From positions 1 to 41,078 of the forward strand of contig JAISWW010000118.1 of the NCBI GenBank assembly GCA_031270705.1: a stretch of DNA of 41,078 bases, in the 5' to 3' direction. The translations under genes and the position numbers were made by a program. Of the stretch, positions 17,901 to 25,293 are shown one piece after another. Position 1 is the stretch's first letter. Every line of letters begins with the position of its first letter. Source of the DNA: Deltaproteobacteria bacterium (GTDB taxonomy: Bacteria; Desulfobacterota; Desulfarculia; Adiutricales; Adiutricaceae). The notes under the pieces are model-generated. The model made no database searches, was not told where the DNA came from, and saw nothing but the letters and a program-made list of their open reading frames with translations.

Positions 17901-17937
17901 TATAAGTCAGAAGCCTATTTTTGTTGGGAATGGTCAT
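14935..17937 (-). CDS. Large tetratricopeptide/PPR-like repeat protein
   Basis: A 1000-residue protein with no signal peptide and no enzymatic motif. It is built almost entirely of helical repeats 35-45 residues apart, each with a 'basic/acidic-A-x-x-L/I-F/Y' helix: examples are WDMALQKYDYLASLD, WPEAQALLKELANV, WDAALALFSELNTV, EIEEALDYFQKMKNL, RLAEARELFEAIGRL and RLEEARQIYESSKAYL. This is the pattern of TPR solenoids and is close in style to eukaryotic PPR repeats. Such proteins scaffold protein-protein (or, for PPR, RNA) interactions. A Ser-rich, likely disordered insertion lies near residues 200-250. The ATG has a GGGG ribosome-site-like stretch. It is monocistronic between two long non-coding regions. 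Cytoplasmic location and partners are unknown. Confidence 0.75.
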   Translation of the reverse strand: MTIPNKNRLLTYSLKIERLLIESSEDFSQAATTEPDESDQFDRQQAQGTVKVLRARDLYEAMLKEFGRIIQAWPVLGQTANYLVEALVAAGQWAGALKLYRETKLFVRAESGKFWRALIGARLVAFLADSSQLVEAARIYRTLSALGHSGDIAIERAKAAFHLLTVAISDGEPLKAKPYYEDIMGIAKLFLSRGRASLTLVASPKAPSSRRSSSWSSATTTANLIDTAGLNQWPSGQPNLALVSSKNSNAAPIRDLDASQWAELTQTLAKGSINMIAGYVIQGQADAANAIYEAFKSLDLLSPWFLARGACDLVYAFARQNRWDMALQKYDYLASLDSDPHDYHAKAAANLVVLYSESRMWPEAQALLKELANVVPKERAQKEKARAVTALTLSYLDYGQWDAALALFSELNTVGSGFSLANRAEAAINLILGLAQAGRLSLTRLVFERLTLHHEFPGYEMDLAACALGLVDYYSRNGQKDEALYFHQYIMALSGSEEIYQTQARSYFALITFLSLAGEIEEALDYFQKMKNLPAIDLVETEISKAMVNLISALGGADRLAEARELFEAIGRLKPSEAINDNHGVAAYNLLCDYAKRLLVLEGLELMSFMGQLTQTSLIIALKAESAVVLIQSSADLGQFKMAETLYQSLFVDLCPQDYLKERTRAASHLINVVTSSLMAKKPRRFLQGDLTRSEKLDLARYVFVSMDGLLPEGENLTNWAGSLVNLVTSLELAGLTLEAQKVFATLTQLSENRGALKPWAKAAFNLIAFRAEAGQFVQALELLLELEKRGGHSQVRPHLAEAIVNLVGNLGQVGRLEEARQIYESSKAYLGQKLQSRVYQAKTLYNLILGHLKAGHLNLAAELFAQFAPSPELKAMSPQLVEVAMELIFALAAAGSIAQAQAIHKTTRQVLAKAGWPSDWASFKKMVNNPPGHRGGPEKLALITSGRLRQTVQKLQEKRQSREIKAAPNSGLSAPCPGVAEVWANLKPWTFDHHRWNRR

Positions 17938-19257
17938 AAAACCCCGGATAACGAGAAAAAAAGGCTAAAATGGCCAAGTCAGATTGTCGCCCAAAAATTA
18001 GGCGCCTTTTAGGCCTTAGCCAAATGAAATGGCTATAACCAAAAGACCCTAAAAATTTACCAACTTTTTTTAGCTCCGTCCAGATAACTAGGAATGCCGC
18101 AATTGGCTAGATGTATATCCGGAAAAATCCAAAATCGCTAAGAGTTAAAAAAGACAAATGCCTTTGCCTATTTTGAGGAGCTCATTCCAGATATTTTATA
18201 GTTACTAACCAGAGTAAGGCTCGATAATGATTTTCCTAAACTTCAATAACCTCTTACTGAAAGCAACCTAAAGCTCTTCTCTCCCCCAGAATTTTGGGAA
18301 AAATAGGAAAAAAATTTTCCTTGACCCGCGATTTTTTTAAAAAAACGCCCCTTAGGCGGCCAAAAAGAGTCCTTAGAGAGCGATTTTAGGACTAAAAAAA
18401 GATCCCGCGGCGGATCGCGCGCGCCTAGCCCTGGCTAACCAAACCTTAAGGCTCTCCAACCTCGGGCCAATAAAACCCCTCTCGACTATGGATCCGCCGG
18501 AGTTTTGTTTAGGCTCTGGAGTTTAAACTTTAGTTTAGTTTGCGTCCAAAACCCTTATTTAGGGCCCGCGCTAACGCGACCCACAAAATATGGGATTTTT
18601 TCGCAAATTCCGTTAATATTGTTCGGGGCCGAACATTTAGCTAGGCCAAAACCTAATAACCATAAAGAAGGCTCTTGGGCCAAAGCCCCAATTTAGAGTT
18701 CCAAAAAAATAGGAAAAAAGCCTATTTTCTATCTAGGCCACTATTTTAGCCAAAATCTAAGAACATTGGCGATCATTTTTTAGGCGGGGACATTTAAAGG
18801 CATATTTAGTGGGCGAGATAACGCAAAACACAAAATATGGGATTTGGGCTTAAATATAGCCCTCCCGCCAAGGCGACTAAAAAACGCGAAGAGGCTCGGC
18901 GATTTTTTTAATCTCAAAACACAATATATATTGTTTGATCCTAGTCGCGCTTCTATATAGACTATTTTCTGGCCAAATTGTTAAGGATTTCGTTCGCGAA
19001 TGTCTTGTGAAAGCTCTTTTGGCTTAGGTTTTTATAATGGCCGAAAACCTGAAAAAATCTTTAGGGTTAAGGCCCAAAAAACGGTTAAAGGTTTGGCTTA
19101 AAAATGTTATCTTTGACCGGATCCCTAAATAGGCTCTCAGCCACTAGCCAGATTAGCTTAAAAGATGATTTTTAGGGGATAATTAACAGGCCTATCATTA
19201 AGATTGGAGTCGCTCCAACTTTTTTGACCAAAGATAATTAGCCAAGGCAAGGTTCCC
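17938..19257. other. Long intergenic stretch (1.3 kb), no supported gene
   Basis: Stop codons occur in all frames; a 63-codon plus-strand frame at 18505-18696 lacks a ribosome site and domain resemblance. Short A- and T-runs, a 17-bp direct repeat (listed separately) and a hairpin AAAATAGG/CCTATTTT at 18706-18728 are the only structured items. Decayed DNA is the simplest reading. Confidence 0.5.
18582..18845. repeat. 17-bp direct repeat in the 18-19 kb intergenic region
   Basis: CACAAAATATGGGATTT occurs at 18582-18598 and again at 18829-18845, 247 bp apart. A TAACGC lies 10 bp before each copy, so the similarity spans about 27 bp with four differences. The two may be remains of a duplicated non-coding element or a protein-binding site. 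Confidence 0.6.
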
Positions 19258-20316
19258 ATGAATTCCCACCAGCCACCTCAAATTCAGAAGTCTTTTGGCC
19301 TAAACATGTTTATTGGCCTGGGGGCTTTAATTATGCTCGGGGCGATCATGACCTATTTAAAGGTTATCTTGTTGCCCATGGTCTTGGCCTTTTTCATTAC
19401 CTGTATCCTAAACCCCTTGGCTATGATTTTTCAGCGTTGGGGACTGCCTCGGCTTTTGGCCATCGTCTCCACGCTTCTTCTAGGTTTAGCGACCATTTGG
19501 CTGGCCGCCAACTTTATGTTCTCCTCCTTAATCGCTTTTCGCGATGGTCTCCCAGCTTACCAAGATAGCCTAGACAACCTCTATAACCAGTTAACGGCCA
19601 TTAGAGATAGCCGCTTTAGCTTTTTAACTTTAGATCTCATTAAGACCCATCTAGCCTCATTTTCCTTTGGCCGCTTCTTTGGCGATCTCTTTAATAACTT
19701 TTTTTCGCTAACTGGATACCTTTTATTAACCGCGATCTTTATTCTTTATTTTCTGCCCGCCATTCCCGCCTTTCCCGAAAAACTTAAAAGGGCTTTCCCT
19801 GGCGAGCGGGGCCAGGAATTTTCCAAGGCTGTCCAAGGCTTAAGCCTCCAAATCCAGCGTTATATTCTCGCCAAAAGTCTCTTAAGCTCAGGATTGGGGC
19901 TATTGGTGGGCGTAACTTGTTGGCTATTTGGAGTGGATTTCGCGACCACCTGGGGGATGTTCGCCTTTTTTCTTAATTTTATTCCAACTTTAGGGGCGGT
20001 CGCGGCTAGTCTCATGCCCGCGATCCTAGCCTCCCTCCAATTTGGTTGGGCCACGGGCCTTTGGTTATTGGTCATTTTGTTCGTCATCATGGCTCTATCG
20101 GGAAATTTCGTCGAGCCCTTAGTCCTAGGGCGTAGCGTCAATCTTTCCCCAACCATAGCCTTCCTTTCGATCTTAGCCTGGGGTTGGTTATGGGGTGGAA
20201 TTGGCATGATCATCGCCGTGCCCGCCACCGCCATTGTCAAGTTCGCCTGCGATCGCTTGCCGACTTTAAAGCCTGTGGGCAATTTGATGGGCTCGTTAGA
20301 GACAATTAAGCAATAA
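19258..20316 (+). CDS. AI-2E/PerM family permease
   Basis: A 352-residue integral membrane protein with about eight hydrophobic segments. N-terminal part: two segments (LGALIMLGAIMTYLKVILLP and MVLAFFITCILNPLAMIF). A soluble loop at about residues 90-150 is followed by the C-terminal bundle with FLNFIPTLGAVAASLMPAIL and GNFVEPLVLGRSVNLSPT, the conserved core of the AI-2E (formerly UPF0118) family. Members have been linked to autoinducer-2 export or Na+/H+ antiport, and most have no known substrate. The ATG follows an AAGG site. It stands alone; an AT-rich region follows without a recognisable terminator. Confidence 0.92.
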   Translation: MNSHQPPQIQKSFGLNMFIGLGALIMLGAIMTYLKVILLPMVLAFFITCILNPLAMIFQRWGLPRLLAIVSTLLLGLATIWLAANFMFSSLIAFRDGLPAYQDSLDNLYNQLTAIRDSRFSFLTLDLIKTHLASFSFGRFFGDLFNNFFSLTGYLLLTAIFILYFLPAIPAFPEKLKRAFPGERGQEFSKAVQGLSLQIQRYILAKSLLSSGLGLLVGVTCWLFGVDFATTWGMFAFFLNFIPTLGAVAASLMPAILASLQFGWATGLWLLVILFVIMALSGNFVEPLVLGRSVNLSPTIAFLSILAWGWLWGGIGMIIAVPATAIVKFACDRLPTLKPVGNLMGSLETIKQ

Positions 20317-20507
20317 TTCAATTTAATTGCCTAATAGTTCTATTATTTTAAATTTTATAGTAAAAATAATTATATTTTATCAACAAAGTATATTTAATAA
20401 ACCATAATTACAGCTAATTTTAGGCTAGTTTTTTTACGGCTTCGGAACAAACGATTTTTGCCGTTCAGAGCCAATTAGCCCCAAAGAATTTTTTTAAATC
20501 ATAATTC

Positions 20508-20536
20508 TTGACAACCCGAAAAAAATGGATTAAAGT
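20508..20536 (+). promoter_or_regulatory. Consensus-like promoter upstream of the first Rpn relic
   Basis: Perfect TTGACA at 20508-20513, 17 bp spacer, TAAAGT at 20531-20536. It lies about 125 bp before the first recognisable Rpn remnant and could be the surviving promoter of the original gene. A tiny 9-codon frame with ATG at 20598 follows it. Confidence 0.5.
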
Positions 20537-20660
20537 AGTTCTAAAGTTTTTCTTTTAAAGCCTTTAAGATTAGCTGGTCGCTCATAACAGTAATCCATGG
20601 CCCCGCTTTCGCGGCGCTTGGTTTAGTAAATGTAAAAAAACAGTCGCGGCAGTAGTAATA

Positions 20661-20951
20661 TTGCTTCCTCCGACCAATAGTATTCTGACGACGTTTAATT
20701 TGAATACTAAGAATATAATTTTTAAACCTTCTATTATTTTTCTAAACCATCTACAAGGCGCTAATATTATAAACAAATTAGAAGATAAAATTAATAATCA
20801 GGATAAAATAACTGATCATGATCTAATTAATTTTTGTCTATTAGCGACATTAAAGTCGCAATTCAATGAATACGAGGATTTTATAATTCTTATTAAACAC
20901 GCTTTCAAAATGTTTGAATATTTGAAATCTGATAATAAACGACAAGAATAG
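20661..20951 (+). pseudogene. Rpn (PD-(D/E)XK nuclease family) relic, middle part, copy 1
   Basis: The frame encodes LEDKINNQDKITDHDLINFC followed by a helix with FNEYEDFIILIKHAFKMFEYL, which resembles the 'LTEEDLxxLxLLPLM ... ALxLLxxL' part of Rpn/PDDEXK_2 proteins that follows the nuclease core. The catalytic part (D-x(n)-E-x-Q) is missing upstream, and the frame stops at a TAG 60 bp before the next Rpn segment, which is in the same frame. Base composition is much more AT-rich than in neighbouring genes. I read it as a decayed Rpn gene, possibly still transcribed from the promoter at 20508. Confidence 0.5.
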
Positions 20952-21029
20952 TGCATCATTTTATTTTTCGCTTTTTTACGGCAATATTTTCGACTAGAGC
21001 TAATTTAATATATGGAAGTGGAGACTAAT

Positions 21030-21245
21030 ATGACAATGTTAGAACAATTTATGCAGCCATTGTATGGTATGGCTGAGGCTGAGGGGGAGGCTAAGGGGCT
21101 GGCTAAGGGGCTGGCTGAGGCTTCGCGTAAAATCGCTAAAGAGCTTTTACTTAAGGGCACCATGACCGATGAAGAAATCGCCGTTATAACTTCGTTAGAT
21201 CTTGAAACAGTTAAAGAGATCAAAAGCAATATCAATAATCAATGA
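21030..21245 (+). CDS. Rpn C-terminal segment as an independent ORF, copy 1
   Basis: 71 residues from the ATG at 21030 (an upstream ATG at 21012 would add six). The ATG at 21030 has a GGAG 8 bp before it. It begins MTMLEQFMQPLYGMAEAEGE, continues with a Lys-Gly-Leu-Ala repeat helix, and ends MTDEEIAVITSLDLETVKEI, the standard end of Rpn proteins in which a coiled repeat is followed by a small helical domain. In E. coli, C-terminal Rpn segments can be translated separately and act as antitoxins (RpnS); whether that holds here is inference. The segment is intact at its 3' end, and the same 3' region recurs twice downstream. Confidence 0.6.
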   Translation: MTMLEQFMQPLYGMAEAEGEAKGLAKGLAEASRKIAKELLLKGTMTDEEIAVITSLDLETVKEIKSNINNQ

Positions 21246-21620
21246 TGGCGCGCGGTCTAACGGCCTAATATGGGTTGTTTTAGGCTCAAGATTAATCGTG
21301 CCTGGCTACAATAACTTTATCTTTTTCGTCTTAACTTGGTCGCCCTTCTGAAACTAGACTTTTTAGTATTTTGGCGTTAATTAGATGGTAAACATCATAC
21401 ATTTTTTTGCTTAACTATTGCGTTAATTTAATTAAAAAAAATACTATTAAAGTTATATTATATTAACTAAGATATATAATTTTATTTTTAAAACTTAAAC
21501 ATTTTAATAGTATTTTATATGTTTCCGGTTCTGGCCTTCAAACCGAGACCTCTTTTAGCTTAAAAATTTTGTTGCTACCTTTTCTTGTTCGTCCGATTGT
21601 TAAAATAATTTTGATTACTT
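21236..21620. repeat. 3' flank of Rpn copy 1, shared with copies 2 and 3
   Basis: Starting at the stop codon region, the sequence (GGTTGTTTTAGGCTCAAGAT near 21275, then a match to GAAACTAGA near 21350) recurs after copies 2 and 3. A more distal block at about 21495-21600 (AACTTAAACATT onwards, including GACCTCTTTT and TTAAAAATTTTG) recurs only after copy 3 at about 23105-23215. The repeat thus extends well beyond the coding part. Confidence 0.75.
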
Positions 21621-22196
21621 ACTATAATTGTGTACTGTCATTCTTATAAATATTAGAAATACATGATATATAGACAAATTTTTTAACTTATTCACTACTG
21701 AGTTATATAGTTTTATATATTTATAATTGTAAATATTAAAGATCCATCTCTATACTGAATTTTAATCTGATCATCGATCAAAAAAATATTTAAACTTTTT
21801 TAAAAATTGTTTCGCTAGTTGATTCTGTTAAAAATGAAAAAAAGTCAATATAATACTAATATTACTTTCTACGGCCATTAGTATAAAGATGTCATTTAAT
21901 TTTACTACTGATAACTTAATTTTTAAACTATCTATTATTATTTTAATAACTATATTGTGCTAAAATTAATAATTATAATGCAACATCTAACCATTATCTA
22001 ACTAATTTTACTCCATTATTATATTAAATTCTTAATTTAATACAAATAATGATAACATAACAACTATTGATACATATTTTAAATAATACTTAATATCCTA
22101 TAATTAACTATTAGAATAGTATATTGTTTTGTTTTTTGATTATTTTCAGCAATCTTTTAACTAATAACTAATTAAATATCTGTAAAAAAGAATAAT
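21621..22196. pseudogene. AT-rich stretch with an eroded second copy of the Rpn middle part
   Basis: About 21870-22150 aligns by eye with 20661-20951: for example CGGCCATTAGTAT corresponds to CCGACCAATAGTATT, and TAATTTTTAAACTATCTATT to ATAATTTTTAAACCTTCTAT. Frames are broken throughout. The stretch from 21621 to 21865 is nearly all A and T with no recognisable content; it may be the decayed nuclease part. Confidence 0.5.
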
Positions 22197-22211
22197 ATGA
22201 TAATAAATAAT

Positions 22212-22400
22212 ATGACATTATTTGAACAATTAATGGAGCCATTGTTTAGTATGGCTAAGACTGAGGGGGAGGTTGAGGCTTCGCGTCAAATCGCTAATAA
22301 GCTTTTGCTCAAGGGCGCCATGACCGATGAAGAAATCGCCGCTATAACTTCGTTAGATCTTGAAACAGTTATAAAGATTAAAAGCAAGATCAATAATTAA
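22212..22400 (+). CDS. Rpn C-terminal segment as an independent ORF, copy 2
   Basis: 62 residues from the ATG at 22212, which lines up with the ATG of copy 1; an ATG at 22197 would add five. It reads MTLFEQLMEPLFSMAKTEGE, has almost no Lys-Gly-Leu-Ala repeats left (contracted relative to copies 1 and 3), then ASRQIANKLLLKGAMTDEEI and a C-terminal helix. Frame is intact. The ribosome site is poor (AAAAAAGAATAAT). It is followed directly by the shared 3' flank at about 22385-22570. Confidence 0.55.
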   Translation: MTLFEQLMEPLFSMAKTEGEVEASRQIANKLLLKGAMTDEEIAAITSLDLETVIKIKSKINN

Positions 22401-22604
22401 TCATAATGAGCGTTTTAAAACCATATTTAAGGTTGTTTTAGGCTCAAGATTAATCACGCCTGGCTTCAATAACTTTTGATCTTTATGTCTTAACTTGTTC
22501 ATCCTCTTGAAACTAGATTTTTTAGTATTTTAGCTTTAACTAAATTATTAATATTATATAATTTTTTAATTTAACTCAGTTAATATATAAAAATAGAGAA
22601 TAAT

Positions 22605-22846
22605 ATGACATTATTTGAACAATTTATGGGGCCATTGTATACTATGGCAAATTTGAGGGGTGGGTTGAGGGGGAGGCTAAGGGTCTGGCTGAGGGCCGAG
22701 CTAAGGGTCTGGCTAAGGGTCTGGCTAAGGCTTCGCGTATAATCGCTAAAGAACTTTTGCTCAAGGGCATCATGACCGATGAAGAAATAGCCGTTATAAC
22801 TTCGTTAGATCTTGAAACAATTATGGAGATAAAGCAAGATCAATAA
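22605..22846 (+). pseudogene. Rpn C-terminal segment, copy 3, frameshifted
   Basis: The frame opens at the equivalent ATG (22605) with MTLFEQFMGPLYTMA, but an indel near 22645-22660 throws it out of frame, ending at a TAA near 22735. In the correct frame the repeat helix (KGLAEGRAKGLAKGLAKAS) and the MTDEEIAVITSLDLET end are still readable, and a second indel near 22830 shortens the tail. It is flanked by the 3' repeat at about 22850-23060, and therefore is a young duplicate that has lost function. Confidence 0.7.
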
Positions 22847-23220
22847 TTAATGATGGCGCGCGGTCTAACGGTCTAACGGTCTAACACAGGTTATTTTTAA
22901 GCTCAAAATTAATAACGTCTGGCATCAATAACTTTATATCTTTATGTCTTAACTTTGTTTCCATCATGAAACTAGACTTTTTTAGTATTTTGGCTTTAAC
23001 TAGATGGTATACGTCATATATTTTTTGTTTTACTATTGCGTTAATATAATTAAAACAGTACATACATGTTAAAATTAGATTATATTACTCTAATTAAAAA
23101 ATTTACCGTTAAAACTTAAACATATTAATGCTATTTTTTATAGCTCCGGCTCTCCCTTTCAACTCGAGGCCTCTTTTGGCTTAAAAATTTTGCTTCCGCC
23201 GTTTCCCGTTCGCTCGAAGG
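22847..23220. repeat. 3' flank of Rpn copy 3, with triple CGGTCTAA repeat
   Basis: Begins with GATGGCGCGCGGTCTAACGG, as after copy 1, but here GGTCTAAC is present three times in a row (about 22860-22885), once plus a variant in copy 1. The remainder follows the copy 1 flank to about 23215. Length variation at this short repeat shows slippage. Confidence 0.65.
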
Positions 23221-23263
23221 CATAATAATGACCAGATCCGCTACATCGCTCCTTATAAACGCG

Positions 23264-23608
23264 TTAACCATCGGTTAAACAATTGGCGAGGCCACTCACC
23301 GCTTCCTTCCCACCAAAAAGGACGTTAAGATAGTCTTCCCTAAGTATGAGCGCGTCTATCGCCCTTGTTCTAGAACGCGAAAGGCCTATATCCCTTAAGT
23401 TATTGCTTGTTTGACGGAGCGTCCAAAACGGCTCGGAACACATAAGCGGTTTAATAGGCTCTCCAGTTTTTCTCCTTAACTTTAAGGATTGAGTCTTATA
23501 GATGAGATATGACCATCTAGCGTCAATAAAATAAGGATAGCGACGCTTAAAAGCCGGGGAAACCCCGACCTTTACCGACCAAAACTCAAAAAAATAGCAA
23601 TATCTCAA
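23264..23608 (-). pseudogene. Possible inverted relic of an Rpn N-terminus
   Basis: A 114-codon minus-strand frame whose last 35 residues, SRTRAIDALILREDYLNVLF then GGKEAVSGLANCLTDG, resemble the conserved start of Rpn/PDDEXK_2 proteins ('...DxxFKxLFGxxxxxxxLxxFLNAVL'). A stop follows at once, so the nuclease core is absent. The preceding 75 residues show no resemblance and may be the translated promoter region. It lies on the opposite strand to the three C-terminal copies, which implies a separate gene or an inversion. Weak evidence. Confidence 0.35.
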
Positions 23609-23709
23609 TTTAAAAATTATATTTTAGATTAGCTATAAAAATATTTGATAATTTTATACTTAACGGATTTTATTTAGATCTAAGGAGCTTATAAGGTAAT
23701 TTTTTGGGT

Positions 23710-23802
23710 GGCCCACTTTTTGTATTTTTGCGAATTTAAAACTTGCCCCCATAGCGGTGGCCTATTTTTGTCTAAAAGTGGGCCATAATGGCCCACTTTT
23801 TT
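23710..23802. repeat. Triple GGCCCACTTTT element, inverted repeats
   Basis: GGCCCACTTTT occurs at 23710-23720 and 23790-23800 on the plus strand, and its complement AAAAGTGGGCC at 23774-23784. The last two make a perfect 11-bp hairpin with an ATAAT loop, followed by T residues, so it can also act as a terminator. The first and the complement form an 11-bp inverted repeat enclosing 53 bp, like a tiny mobile-element remnant. Confidence 0.7.
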
Positions 23803-24055
23803 GTGAAAATCCAGAGCCGACTCGCGACCCTCAACCAACAGTCAACTTTTGAAGATGGCTGAAACAAAGACACGGGTCGAACCAATCCAAAAGACGTCCT
23901 TGCCAGTCTTTGACACTCTTTATATTCAATGGAGTTGACTTGACTACAATTGATGGTATAGACGCCAATTTACCTCTTATTATTTTTGCTGAGGTTGGCT
24001 AGGGTTGAGTCCAGGAAGTCAGGATAGCGGTGGCCTTAAGCAAAATTCCAGTTTC
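23803..24055. other. Intergenic stretch between repeat element and panD
   Basis: No gene seen. A TTGACT (23935-23940) with TATAGA 16 bp later (23957-23962) could be a plus-strand promoter, but nothing downstream on that strand is recognisable. It forms the 3' flank of the pantothenate operon, for which no strong terminator was found other than the hairpin at 23774-23800. Confidence 0.4.
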
Positions 24056-24403
24056 TTAGGCCAAAATCCGATTCCGCTCATCCACCCGCACCACCTTAGG
24101 CTGAAACTTTTCCGCCTCTTCCCACTCCATTTGGCCAAAAGCCATAATAATCACCAGATCCCCAACCGCCGCGAGTCTAGCCGCCGCCCCATTCAAGCAC
24201 ACTAGCCCTGGCTCGTCGGAAGCCAGACAATAGGTTTCAAAACGCTGGCCATTATTGACGTTGGCGATGAGAACCTTCTCAAACTCCAATAGCCCCGCCG
24301 CTCGCAAAAGCTCTTTATCTATAGTTACGCTACCCTCGTAACTCAGTTCGGTTTTTTGAACCGTGGCTCGATGGATCTTGGATTTTAGAAGGGTTATTTT
24401 CAC
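24056..24403 (-). CDS. panD: Aspartate 1-decarboxylase
   Basis: A 115-residue pro-enzyme of the expected length. It makes beta-alanine from aspartate for pantothenate. The self-cleavage site is Gly24-Ser25 within ELSYEGSVTID; cleavage turns Ser25 into the pyruvoyl cofactor. Tyr22, Lys9 and the substrate-binding LNGAAARLAAVGD (about residue 70-85) are present. The start is GTG and overlaps the panC stop (GTGA), so the two are translationally coupled. No PanM/PanZ maturation factor is seen nearby. Last gene of the panG-panB-panC-panD operon. Confidence 0.96.
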   Translation of the reverse strand: MKITLLKSKIHRATVQKTELSYEGSVTIDKELLRAAGLLEFEKVLIANVNNGQRFETYCLASDEPGLVCLNGAAARLAAVGDLVIIMAFGQMEWEEAEKFQPKVVRVDERNRILA

Positions 24404-25254
24404 TTATTGTTGGCCTTCCACAAAAAATTATCAATTAATCTAGTTTGGCCAATGTAAACAGCCAAAGCCACCAAAGTCTCCCCAACTATTTCGTTAACCA
24501 AGGTTAAGCCCTTGGTCTCCACGACCTCGGCGTAATCAAGCTTAGCCAAGGGTTCCTGGGCGATGATCTTTTTCATGGCCGAAACGACCTGTAAAGAATT
24601 CGTCTCGCCCGCCAAAACGCTCGCCTCGGCCTGGGTCAAAGCTTTATGGAGAACTAAAGCCGCTCGTCTTTCTGACTCCGAGAGGTAGGCGTTTCGCGAG
24701 CTTAAGGCCAAGCCATCGGACTCGCGGATTATAGGGCAAGGAACCACAGCCAGATCCAGGCTCAAATCCGTAACCATCCGCTTTAAAATAAAAAACTGTT
24801 GCGCGTCTTTAAGGCCAAAATAAGCTCTAGTAGGCTCTAAAATATTAAATAGTTTTAAAACTACTGTTAAGACCCCCCGAAAATGGGTGGGTCGAGAGCG
24901 GCCACAAAGATTAAGGCCCAATGCCGGGGCTTCCACATAAGTCGCGAAGCCCGAAGGATACATCTCTAGGGGCTCGGGATGGAAAATCAAACCCACCCCC
25001 AAAGAAGAGCATAACGCCGAGTCCCTCTGAAAATCCCGAGGGTATTTGGCCAGATCCTCATTGGGGGCGAACTGGGTGGGATTGACGAAGACGCTCAACG
25101 CCACCTGGTCGTTTTCCTCTTTGGCCCGCCGGATTAGACTGGCGTGTCCCTCGTGGAGATAACCCATGGTCGGGACTAGGCCGATTGAGAGACCTCGCGA
25201 GCGCCATGAGCGAACTACCTCGCGAGCCTTTACTATAGTTTCGGCGATTTCCAT
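24400..25254 (-). CDS. panC: Pantothenate synthetase (pantoate-beta-alanine ligase)
   Basis: A 284-residue cytoplasmic enzyme that joins pantoate and beta-alanine using ATP. It has the nucleotidyltransferase HIGH-type motif in VPTMGYLHEGHASLIRRA (residues near 27-44), the pantoate-binding VFVNPTQFAPNEDLAKYPR, THFRGVLTVVLKLFNI, GLKDAQQFFILKRMV and the KMSKS-like LALSSRNAYLS. Length is standard. It is 39 bp downstream of panB and overlaps panD by 4 bp. Confidence 0.97.
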   Translation of the reverse strand: MEIAETIVKAREVVRSWRSRGLSIGLVPTMGYLHEGHASLIRRAKEENDQVALSVFVNPTQFAPNEDLAKYPRDFQRDSALCSSLGVGLIFHPEPLEMYPSGFATYVEAPALGLNLCGRSRPTHFRGVLTVVLKLFNILEPTRAYFGLKDAQQFFILKRMVTDLSLDLAVVPCPIIRESDGLALSSRNAYLSESERRAALVLHKALTQAEASVLAGETNSLQVVSAMKKIIAQEPLAKLDYAEVVETKGLTLVNEIVGETLVALAVYIGQTRLIDNFLWKANNK

Positions 25255-25293
25255 GCTGAAACCTCTAAAGAGTTATCAAAAAAGGCTAAAAAA

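Noticed and set aside
18505-18696. 63-codon plus-strand frame in the long intergenic region
   Set aside because: No ribosome site, no domain resemblance, composition like the non-coding surroundings.
22860-22885. Short CGGTCTAA tandem repeat as possible CRISPR-like array
   Set aside because: Units are 8-10 bp, contiguous and without spacers; simple slippage explains it. No cas genes in the window.
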